Assembly: GCA_902464375.1 (NCBI GenBank)
Contig: CABQIM010000032.1
Coordinates: 1 to 18,031 of the forward strand
Source: an uncultured bacterium
Lineage (GTDB): Bacteria; Cyanobacteriota; Vampirovibrionia; Gastranaerophilales; Gastranaerophilaceae
DNA: 18,031 bases
Reading direction: 5' to 3'
Positions 1 to 5,795 of the stretch are shown here, in pieces (position 1 is the first letter of the stretch; each line of letters begins with the position of its first letter). Below the pieces are notes generated by a model, which had not been told where the DNA came from, ran no database searches, and was given only the letters and a program-made list of their open reading frames with translations. The position numbers were made by a program, and so were the translations under genes.

Positions 1-75
1 AAAGGATAAAATCCTTGAACACGACAAACATAATATCAATAAAGCGTTAATAAAACGCAACCACAATCAAAAGTG

Positions 76-1833
76 TTAATAACTTTCCACTCCTTCAGAA
101 CCCTGTTGTGTAGAAACATTGTTGGAAATTCCTAAAAATCTTTCAGGATTATCCACGCCTTTTTGTTCAAAGTACCATACAAAAATTTCTTGTAAATTTA
201 ATGGTATAACAGATGCAAATTTCTCTACCGCTTGGATTACAATATCAGCTTGTTCTGCCTTTTGATTAAGCATAGATGAATCTGAATACATGTATTTATA
301 GTCACCTTGTCGAACAGAATCATCAATTTCAATAATTTCCTGCTGATTTTCGTGATTAACAAAAATTGTTTCAATTCCGGATTTGAAATTTGCACAAAGT
401 TTTGCCACCTTTTCAACATTCGGTACAATTAAATCTTGATTGATAGTATCGACAAGCATTGCTAAACGTGTCATTTGTCCTTGAGTTTTTGTGTTGATTT
501 CTGTCGCTGTTTTGGCTGTAGATGTTTCAACTGCTCCAATCATGTTCGGAAATATTCCAGAAACTTCTGCCATCAAATCATTTAAGAAAGAAATATCTTG
601 CAAATAAATATTTGAGTTGAATGTCAATTGCTTGAATGCTGCTGTTGGAGAAAGGTTGTCACCATATTCAATAATTTTCCCTGGGTATAATTTGATTTCG
701 TCTTCGTCAAAGAAACCTTCTGGGGCTAATAGTGGCGGATTCTCATTAAGAGCTTGCAAATCACAGGTTTTGTTCATCAAATCTTCTTGCAGATGTGCAA
801 GTGAAAGAACGGAATACAGCGGACTTATCCCTCTTTTTGTTTCAGGGTCAATGACAAAAGCTCCGTAAGAAAACGGATTAACAATGCCTTCATTTTTACC
901 AAATAGAACAAGATACTTTCTTGCAACAATTACTGCGTGCCAATTTTTCAGTAGAATTCCGTTTGGCAATTTTAAATCACCCCAATGCTCAAGAACTTCA
1001 ATAGTTGAACCTTTTGTGATGCAATCTTTTTCATATTTCTGAAGATTATTGCTGCTATTTGCTAACCTTTTAAGCTCTTCTATTTGTTCTTTAGATAAAT
1101 GATAATATTTGTTATTTATGATTTCAGAACAGGTTTTGTAAACTCTGTAAATTTTGGGACAGTTATCCCAGTTGTCTTTCTGCGAAGAGTCAAAAACCAA
1201 GTCTGCTGGATTAACCGGATAAATGTATGGATTATCATATATTTTTCTTGTATCAATCCAATAATTTTGCCCTTTTGCAATCGCATCCAGAATCATCGGC
1301 AACTTTTGAACATCTTGCATAAAAAGATTCTTGAAAAAGTTTATAGGACGTCTATACTCTTCATAATTTTTTTTCCAAGAAGTAAAGGATATCAATTCTC
1401 CGTAAAGCATAGCATAGTCAATAATTTGGTCACAAGTTTTTTGATAATCCATTTTTTCAAGAATATCTACAAGCATAGCTTTTTGCTTGTTGGAAGCGTT
1501 ATTTGAATCGTGATTTTCTCCTGATACATCAAACATCGAGTTTACATTTGCATAAGTATTTCTCCAAATAAAAGCTTTAAGTGTCTGATAAAACATAAAA
1601 GTCTTACACATTTTAATTTTCGATTTCCATTTTTGAGTTTTATCGCTTAATGATTTGAAATCATTTTTAAAAAATATTTCGTTAGCCAGTTTTGAAGCCA
1701 TATCTAAGTTTGTCAAACGCTCCGAATTCAATGTAACAAATTCGGCACTGATATCTTTGATAAGGAATGCTTCCAATTCTGGAGTAAGCACTTGTGTACT
1801 TCTATCTTTTTCAATAATGTATTCAAACGACAT
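76..1833 (-). CDS. Phage portal (head-tail connector) protein
   Basis: A 585-residue protein that I read as a tailed-phage portal, the dodecameric ring at the capsid vertex through which DNA is packaged and ejected. The support is overall character: full portal length, an N-terminal helical part, a central part with NPADLVFDSS (about residue 210), and a long C-terminal helix around residues 440-480 with TATEINTKTQGQM followed by a polar run. That helix resembles the stem/crown helix of podovirus-type portals. The start is supported by a purine-rich AAAGGGAAA just upstream. No terminase or capsid gene is visible beside it. The 75 bases beyond its stop hold two small hairpins (2-16 and 44-58) and the first codons of a possible next frame that runs off the window, without a clear ribosome-binding site. 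Family assignment is by recollection of sequence pattern; an exact phage type cannot be given. Confidence 0.72.
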   Translation of the reverse strand: MSFEYIIEKDRSTQVLTPELEAFLIKDISAEFVTLNSERLTNLDMASKLANEIFFKNDFKSLSDKTQKWKSKIKMCKTFMFYQTLKAFIWRNTYANVNSMFDVSGENHDSNNASNKQKAMLVDILEKMDYQKTCDQIIDYAMLYGELISFTSWKKNYEEYRRPINFFKNLFMQDVQKLPMILDAIAKGQNYWIDTRKIYDNPYIYPVNPADLVFDSSQKDNWDNCPKIYRVYKTCSEIINNKYYHLSKEQIEELKRLANSSNNLQKYEKDCITKGSTIEVLEHWGDLKLPNGILLKNWHAVIVARKYLVLFGKNEGIVNPFSYGAFVIDPETKRGISPLYSVLSLAHLQEDLMNKTCDLQALNENPPLLAPEGFFDEDEIKLYPGKIIEYGDNLSPTAAFKQLTFNSNIYLQDISFLNDLMAEVSGIFPNMIGAVETSTAKTATEINTKTQGQMTRLAMLVDTINQDLIVPNVEKVAKLCANFKSGIETIFVNHENQQEIIEIDDSVRQGDYKYMYSDSSMLNQKAEQADIVIQAVEKFASVIPLNLQEIFVWYFEQKGVDNPERFLGISNNVSTQQGSEGVESY

Positions 1834-1898
1834 AATTTCCCTTTCCGGAGTTATACTCCAATATAAGTACTCTTTCCCACATTTTAACCTCCATTAAT

Positions 1899-1958
1899 AG
1901 GGAGGTCGCAGCTGTTAGCGAAGCCGTGCTGAGCTTTACAGATGCGGGTGGGTTTTAG
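1899..1958 (+). repeat. Dispersed intergenic repeat, copy A
   Basis: This copy begins TAGGGAGGTCGCAGCTGTTAG and ends TTACAGATGCGGGTGGG followed by TTTTAG. Near-identical ends occur at 3499-3547, and diverged relatives at 2387-2460 and 9763-9817, all in the same orientation. The middle varies in length; here there is an insertion containing GCCGTGCTGAGC. It lies between the portal gene and the acetyltransferase gene, outside both coding regions. It has no open frame and looks like a small non-coding repeat (REP or MITE-like). Confidence 0.7.
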
Positions 1959-1965
1959 TTGCAGT

Positions 1966-1994
1966 TTGGGTTCAACAATTGTCATTGAACCCAA
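1966..1994. other. Perfect 10-bp inverted repeat downstream of the acetyltransferase gene
   Basis: TTGGGTTCAA at 1966-1975 is the exact reverse complement of TTGAACCCAA at 1985-1994, with a 9-base loop. It starts two bases past the stop codon of the minus-strand acetyltransferase gene, the usual place for a transcript-ending hairpin. On the minus strand the stem is followed by ACTGCAACTAAAACCC rather than a T-run, so an intrinsic terminator is doubtful. It could instead protect a 3' end or be part of the adjacent repeat. Confidence 0.5.
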
Positions 1995-1996
1995 TA

Positions 1997-2380
1997 TTAA
2001 TGCTTATAAACAAACTCTTTCTCACCAATTTCTACAAATCCACATTTTTTCAAACACAATTCAGACATTTTATTTTGCGCTGTGGCATAAATGTCACAAT
2101 CAAACCAATTTAAAGACATTTTTAAACATTCTAAATTCAACAAATGCATTTTCCGATTTGCAAAACCGTTCAAAAAAAGTTTTCCATTATTGTCTTCAAA
2201 AAAATAAATTGCACCGATTAATTTTTCGTTAAATACAAATAGATAAAAAAATGTGTTTTTAATTATGAATTCAAAACTATTAGTATCGCAAATCTTGTCT
2301 TGTACACTTTCGTACAACACTTTGCACTCTTTTTCGAAGCGCAAAAATTCTTTATTATAAGGAATAAAAACTGTTATCAT
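1997..2380 (-). CDS. GNAT-family N-acetyltransferase, small
   Basis: A 127-residue single-domain protein. The C-terminal signature SELCLKKCGFVEIGEKEFVYKH (about residues 105-127) matches the last helix and strand of GNAT enzymes, where an L..K.GF motif follows the acetyl-CoA pocket. The central LIGAIYFFED matches the usual fourth strand. Such enzymes move an acetyl group from acetyl-CoA to an amine; the substrate cannot be told. AGGGGG lies about seven bases before the ATG, and that ribosome-binding site is formed by the edge of the repeat at 2387-2460. Related short acetyltransferases occur in phage genomes, so it may belong to the phage module. It may equally be a passenger, since it is bracketed by two repeat copies. 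Confidence 0.62.
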   Translation of the reverse strand: MITVFIPYNKEFLRFEKECKVLYESVQDKICDTNSFEFIIKNTFFYLFVFNEKLIGAIYFFEDNNGKLFLNGFANRKMHLLNLECLKMSLNWFDCDIYATAQNKMSELCLKKCGFVEIGEKEFVYKH

Positions 2381-2386
2381 TCTTTT

Positions 2387-2460
2387 CCCCCTCGCCCCTT
2401 GAGGGAGAGGGAGCAGTCGTTAGTGAGCTTTGCGAACTTTACGAATGCGGGTGAGGGGTG
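2387..2460 (+). repeat. Dispersed intergenic repeat, copy B, with inverted ends
   Basis: A diverged member of the family. It contains GTTAGTGAGC and CTTTACGAATGCGGGTG in the same order as copy A. Its outer ends are near-perfect inverted repeats: CCCCTCGCCC at the left and GGGTGAGGGG at the right pair at nine of ten positions. Inside the left end, CCCCTTGAGGG gives a further small fold. It sits immediately upstream of the acetyltransferase start and supplies its G-rich ribosome-binding site on the minus strand. Confidence 0.65.
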
Positions 2461-2501
2461 TAATAATGTAAAATTGAACTTTTTAAATATGTATTTCTTC
2501 C

Positions 2502-2795
2502 TCAAATTTTCTCCTCGCTTAACCCTTCCACAACATTAATTACAGGTTCTTCGTTAATATAAACGTCATCATCTAAACCTAAAGCGAGCCTTTGCCCCTT
2601 TTGAACCTTACCGATTGCAGAAATAATAAAATCAATTGTTGCTATCGTATTCTTTGGAATATCTAAATATTCAAACTCTGCATATTTTATATCGTGCTCA
2701 AACTCCGTTAAAAGAAATTCTAAAACATTAAGAGCCTTGCCATACAATTCAATGTGCTTGTTATTAACACTATCTTTACTATTTTTTTTAGCCAT
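2502..2795 (-). CDS. Small phage-associated protein of unknown function
   Basis: The 97-residue protein starts MAKKNSKDSV. This start is chosen because AGAGGA lies six bases before the ATG at 2795; extending upstream to 2846 would add a low-complexity PLLRSFFFF stretch and run through the hairpin at 2815-2888. The protein is predicted mostly helical with a basic N-terminus and an acidic C-terminal half (DDDVYINEEP). I do not recognise a family. Position and size would allow a terminase small subunit or a head accessory protein, but nothing specific supports either. It uses a TGA stop, unlike the other complete genes here for which I checked the stop (TAA or TAG). Confidence 0.6.
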   Translation of the reverse strand: MAKKNSKDSVNNKHIELYGKALNVLEFLLTEFEHDIKYAEFEYLDIPKNTIATIDFIISAIGKVQKGQRLALGLDDDVYINEEPVINVVEGLSEEKI

Positions 2796-2814
2796 AAAAT
2801 CCTCTATAAAAAAG

Positions 2815-2888
2815 AAAAAAGACCGGAGCAGGGGTAACCTGTACAAGGAGTATTACGAGAGAGAAAGGTGAAACGAAAACTCCGGTCT
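2815..2888 (-). terminator. Terminator or attenuator-like RNA structure in the leader of the 2502-2795 gene
   Basis: On the minus strand AGACCGGAG (2888-2820 outer arms) pairs perfectly over 9 bp with CTCCGGTCT, enclosing 51 bases and followed directly by a T-run (TTTTTTCTTTTTT). This has the layout of an intrinsic terminator with a long loop. Inside the loop CAGG and CCTG form a small hairpin next to the 3' arm. The 5' arm can alternatively pair as GGAGT (2883-2879) with ACTCC (2851-2847), which would compete with the terminator stem. It lies between two co-directional genes, so it could reduce or regulate readthrough. The pairing is seen in the sequence; the regulatory role is inferred. Confidence 0.55.
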
Positions 2889-2895
2889 AGAAAGT

Positions 2896-3264
2896 TTAGT
2901 AAGTTTTAATTAATTCTTTGTTGCCGTAAAAATCTGCAGCAAATTGTTGTACAATTTCTTGCTTACTTCTCCGAACTCTGTTGATGCCATAAATCCAGCC
3001 AAATGGCTTAGATTTTGTTTTTTTATAATTCATTTCTCTTAGAGAGTAAACTATTTCATCTTTATGCTTCAACATCAATTTATTTGCGTTAACTCCGCTG
3101 ACTGAAATTTTATTAAATTTCCCATCAAATCTCCATTCGCTGATTTCGCAAACCGGCTTGTTGCAAATTGGACAAAAACCAATAGACATCTTTCTTGAAG
3201 AATACAAATTATTGTCCCTGAGATAATAAACATCATCAGGGTTAAATTGACAACAGTGTCGCAA
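2896..3264 (-). CDS. Phage-associated cysteine-cluster protein, TTG start
   Basis: A 122-residue protein of unknown function. Residues 31-39 read CPICNKPVC, a C-x2-C-x4-C knuckle that with C4/C5 could bind zinc. The C-terminal half is basic (KKTKSKPFGWIYGINRVRRSKQ) and could contact nucleic acid. The start is the TTG at 3264, because a perfect GGAGG lies five bases upstream; the next in-frame ATG is at residue 26 and has only a weak AGAAAG before it. It is the first gene of the leftward module, with a promoter candidate about 110 bases upstream. A zinc-ribbon DNA-binding or regulatory role is a guess. Confidence 0.62.
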   Translation of the reverse strand: MRHCCQFNPDDVYYLRDNNLYSSRKMSIGFCPICNKPVCEISEWRFDGKFNKISVSGVNANKLMLKHKDEIVYSLREMNYKKTKSKPFGWIYGINRVRRSKQEIVQQFAADFYGNKELIKTY

Positions 3265-3378
3265 AATAACCTCCTAAAAGTTGGATATGTATACAATGGG
3301 CATATCTAGCCCTCATACTTTTTAAAGATTTCTCCTACGCAACTTCTAAACAAGTATTGTTTCAAAATCAAGTACAAA

Positions 3379-3389
3379 ATTATATTACA
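3379..3389 (-). promoter_or_regulatory. Candidate promoter -10 region for the leftward phage module
   Basis: On the minus strand TGT-AA-TATAAT gives a consensus -10 box with an upstream TGT. No good -35 lies at 17 bases. A transcript would begin near 3372 and carry a leader of about 108 bases before the TTG-started gene. Confidence 0.4.
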
Positions 3390-3498
3390 CTATTTTCAAA
3401 ATCGACCATACGATTGTAACGATTTGTTTACATTAAAACTTGAGATATAGCATTTATGCTACTTTAAATAATGGAGCTGGTACAATAACCTCTACAAT

Positions 3499-3547
3499 TA
3501 GGGAGGTCGCAGCTGCTAGTGAAGTTACAGATGCGGGTGGGTTTTAG
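3499..3547 (+). repeat. Dispersed intergenic repeat, copy C (short form)
   Basis: TAGGGAGGTCGCAGCTGCTAG then TGAAGTTACAGATGCGGGTGGG then TTTTAG. The ends are almost identical to copy A, but it lacks about 11 bases of the middle. It lies about 50 bases upstream of the dehydrogenase start. Within it TTTTAG at 3542-3547 gives an in-frame stop-like triplet on some frames, and an ATG-less reading through it should not be taken as coding. Confidence 0.7.
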
Positions 3548-3593
3548 AAATAGCTACATTAATATTGAGCGCTATAAGAATAGGGAGAAGATT

Positions 3594-4559
3594 ATGAAAG
3601 CAATTGTATTTGATAACGAATTAAAGTTAGATAAAAATTATCCAAAACCAATACCTCAAGCAGGCGAGGCACTTATAAAAGTGACTTTAGCCGGAATTTG
3701 TAATACAGATGCAGAGATTACAAAAGGATATATGGGATATAAAGGAATTTTGGGTCACGAGTTTGTTGGTGTTGTGGAAGAAATCAATGATGAAGATAAG
3801 TCATTGTTAGGCAAACGTGTTGTTGCAGAAATTAGCTACGGTTGCAACGATCCGGAGTGCGAATGGTGCGCTAAAAAGAATTATCGCCATTGCCCAAATC
3901 GTCACACATTGGGAATTTGGAGAAAAGACGGATGTTTTGCAGAATATATGACAATGCCTCTTAATGTTCTTTTTGAAGTTCCAGAAAATGTATCGGATGA
4001 ACAAGCTGTGTTTGTAGAACCATTAGCAGCTGCTTGTGAAATTACTGAACAATTGCATATTGATCCTATGCAAAAAGTTGTTGTAATAGGTGATGGCAAA
4101 TTAGGATTAACAACCGCTTTAACATTGAATGCACAAAATTTTGATGTTCTGCTTGTCGGAAAACATCAAAATAAGCTTGATATCGCAGCTCAACAAGGTG
4201 TGCAAACTCAACTTCTTTCAGAGTTTGAGATAGAAAAAAAATACGATGTGGTGGTGGAAGCGACAGGAACTGCGTCCGGTTTTGAAACATCTATGGCTTT
4301 AACAAAACCAAGAGGAGTTTTGGTTTTGAAGAGTACTGTAGCAAGTGGAAAAGAATTAAACCTTGCGCCAATTGTAATTGATGAAATTACTGTTCTTGGC
4401 TCTCGTTGTGGACAATTCCCACCGGCTTTAAGATTGTTGAAGAATCAAAAAATAGATTTCACTCCATTTATTAGTGGAATTTATTCTATAGATGATGCAA
4501 TTGAAGCGTTTGAAGCTAATAAGTCAAGAGAAAATTTAAAAATATTGGTTAAAATGTAG
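3594..4559 (+). CDS. Zinc-dependent medium-chain alcohol dehydrogenase family protein
   Basis: A 321-residue NAD(P)-dependent oxidoreductase of the MDR superfamily. Catalytic zinc ligands fit C36 (GICNTD), H55/E56 (GHEFVG) and E142 (VEPLAAA). The structural-zinc lobe has four cysteines at 84, 89, 92 and 100, with a slightly long first gap (x4 instead of the usual x2). The Rossmann fold shows VVVIGDGKLG at 162-171. The start is the ATG at 3594, preceded by GGGAGA and beginning MKAIVF as is typical for the family; the reading frame upstream passes through repeat copy C and is not coding. Substrate is unknown: threonine, polyol or simple alcohol dehydrogenases share these features. It stands alone and ends at a strong terminator. 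Confidence 0.88.
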   Translation: MKAIVFDNELKLDKNYPKPIPQAGEALIKVTLAGICNTDAEITKGYMGYKGILGHEFVGVVEEINDEDKSLLGKRVVAEISYGCNDPECEWCAKKNYRHCPNRHTLGIWRKDGCFAEYMTMPLNVLFEVPENVSDEQAVFVEPLAAACEITEQLHIDPMQKVVVIGDGKLGLTTALTLNAQNFDVLLVGKHQNKLDIAAQQGVQTQLLSEFEIEKKYDVVVEATGTASGFETSMALTKPRGVLVLKSTVASGKELNLAPIVIDEITVLGSRCGQFPPALRLLKNQKIDFTPFISGIYSIDDAIEAFEANKSRENLKILVKM

Positions 4560-4584
4560 GTTGTTAAAAATTTATATAGACAAT

Positions 4585-4618
4585 AAAAAAGGCGAATCTC
4601 ACGAGATTCGCCTTTTTT
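4585..4618. terminator. Bidirectional intrinsic terminator
   Basis: GGCGAATCT (4591-4599), a 4-base loop CACG, then AGATTCGCC (4604-4612) form a perfect 9-bp stem. It is flanked by six A on the left and six T on the right, so it works on both strands. It separates the rightward dehydrogenase gene from the convergent HEAT-repeat gene. Confidence 0.93.
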
Positions 4619-4634
4619 ATTAAAATTCTAATTA

Positions 4635-5495
4635 CTAAACTGAAGTACCGGCAGGTTTCTTTTGTTGAGTAGCTCCTGGGATAGCTTGCCAGTTTGCAGC
4701 CATAATCTTTTTGAAAGATTTAAGAGCTGTGTCTTCAAGTTCACCTAACTCTTCAGCTTCCATAATCAATTCTCTTAATGGAAGAAGAGCTCTTTGGTCA
4801 CGAAGAACACCTAATGCTGCAGCTGCACCAGCTCTTACTAAATCGTTTTCAGAACGGTTTTTCATAACATCAATCAATGCCGGAACTGCTTTCTTATCAT
4901 TCAATTTCCCTAAAGAAGTTACAGCGTAAATTCTAACGTTAACCCATTCGTCATATAACATATTGATAATCTTATCAACACATTTTTTATTACCGATTTC
5001 GCCCAATGCTCTGGTTGCATCACATCTAACGTTAACTTTTTCGTGATCTAGAGAATTCATTAAGGCATCAGTTGCAACATCACCAATTTCAATTAGTGCA
5101 TCTGTTGCTGTAATACAAACTTGTGAATTTTCATCATTAAGAGCTTCAACAAGTGGTTCAACAACTATTTTACCACCCAAACGACCTAACGCACGAGCTG
5201 CACGAACTCTAACATCAACGTTTCTGTCTTCTCTTAAAGATTCAATTAAGTGCTCGGTAGCTTTTGAATCACCCAATTCGCCTAATGCACGAGCAGCATA
5301 TAAACGAACAGAACCGTTTTTGTCGTTTTTCAAAACATCAATTAATGGTTCAACAGCTTTCGAATCACCCATCTCGCCTAAAACACGAGCTGCGTTATAT
5401 CTAACTTTTTCAGAACTAGATGTCATCAAATCATTGATTAGTTCTTGGAAAGTTTTTTTGACTTGTTTCTTTTTGCTGTTTACTGTAATTGCCAT
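4635..5495 (-). CDS. HEAT-repeat (PBS-lyase-like) protein
   Basis: A 286-residue protein made almost entirely of about eight tandem repeats of roughly 31 residues. Their core is VR..AA.ALGE.GD..AV.PLI..L.D (examples begin near residues 30, 61, 92 and 155). Such repeats stack into a curved helical solenoid used for protein binding. The PBS-lyase HEAT subtype is common in cyanobacteria and relatives, both in phycobilin lyases and in scaffolds without enzymatic role. No catalytic domain, signal peptide or membrane segment is present, so a cytosolic scaffold is likely. The N-terminus is lysine-rich (KKKQVKKT). GGAGG lies nine bases before the ATG. It is transcribed singly between a terminator and a 300-base leader region. 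Confidence 0.88.
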   Translation of the reverse strand: MAITVNSKKKQVKKTFQELINDLMTSSSEKVRYNAARVLGEMGDSKAVEPLIDVLKNDKNGSVRLYAARALGELGDSKATEHLIESLREDRNVDVRVRAARALGRLGGKIVVEPLVEALNDENSQVCITATDALIEIGDVATDALMNSLDHEKVNVRCDATRALGEIGNKKCVDKIINMLYDEWVNVRIYAVTSLGKLNDKKAVPALIDVMKNRSENDLVRAGAAAALGVLRDQRALLPLRELIMEAEELGELEDTALKSFKKIMAANWQAIPGATQQKKPAGTSV

Positions 5496-5795
5496 ACACG
5501 TTACCTCCGATATGCAAACATAAATAATAATAATCTTCTACACAGTAATATAAAGTTTTTCTATTTTATAAAATTGCCTTTATCTTTTTGATTGTTAAAT
5601 TTTTGTTACATTCCCTAACTTTCTATTTAGGGTAAAACTTACACTTAATCTTGGTAGTATTAATATACCATATTTTTACATTTTTAGAACCGGTCGACCA
5701 GATTTTTTTACAAAAGTTAATTATAATTATAATTGTGATAATCTTACAAGTTAGTCATAATCAATAAAAGTGAAGTTTACAAAACTTAATTTTTA
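5496..5795. other. AT-rich intergenic region upstream of the HEAT-repeat gene
   Basis: Three hundred bases with no gene. On the minus strand an extended -10, TGG-TATATT (5670-5662), could start the HEAT-gene transcript about 160 bases upstream of its ATG. TGGTA at 5652-5656 and TACCA at 5666-5670 make a small inverted repeat over the same spot. GGTCGACC at 5692-5699 is a perfect 8-bp palindrome beside a T-run. Just past the kinase stop, AAGTTT-TGT-AAACTT (minus strand, around 5772-5786) with T-rich flanks could act as a weak terminator. Confidence 0.4.

Larger units (their letters stand above)
3265..3593. other. Divergent intergenic region between the phage module and the dehydrogenase gene
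   Basis: About 330 AT-rich bases without a gene. From left to right it holds the ribosome-binding site of the leftward cysteine-cluster gene, a leftward -10 candidate (3379-3389), a short palindrome TAGCATTTATGCTA (3448-3461; 5-bp arms, 4-base loop), repeat copy C (3499-3547) and the dehydrogenase ribosome-binding site GGGAGA. A rightward promoter could be TTGAGA (3440-3445) and TTTAAA (3463-3468) at 17-base spacing. The palindrome would then lie between the two boxes, where a repressor could act. The promoter reading is tentative. Confidence 0.5.

Noticed and set aside
1099..1506. A 135-codon plus-strand frame inside the portal gene
   Set aside because: It is antisense to a well-supported gene, and its hydrophobic, Phe/Ile-rich product is what reversed AT-rich coding DNA gives. 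It has no upstream gene context.
2820..2888. Possible tRNA or tRNA-like gene (a 9-bp closing stem over 69 bases)
   Set aside because: No D-arm, anticodon arm or GGTTC-type T-loop can be fitted, and the 3' side runs directly into a T-run. A terminator or attenuator fits better.
3075..3296. An ATG-started 73-codon frame on the minus strand overlapping the cysteine-cluster gene
   Set aside because: It overlaps out of frame a gene with a perfect GGAGG before its TTG, and its own product is low-complexity with no ribosome-binding site.
3519..3593. Longer N-terminus for the dehydrogenase beginning in repeat copy C
   Set aside because: The extension reads through the repeat, is not dehydrogenase-like, and the ATG at 3594 has GGGAGA and the usual MKAIVF beginning.
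5692..5699. GGTCGACC palindrome as an operator or terminator
   Set aside because: It has no loop and no repeat partner, and an 8-bp palindrome is not rare enough to claim a site.
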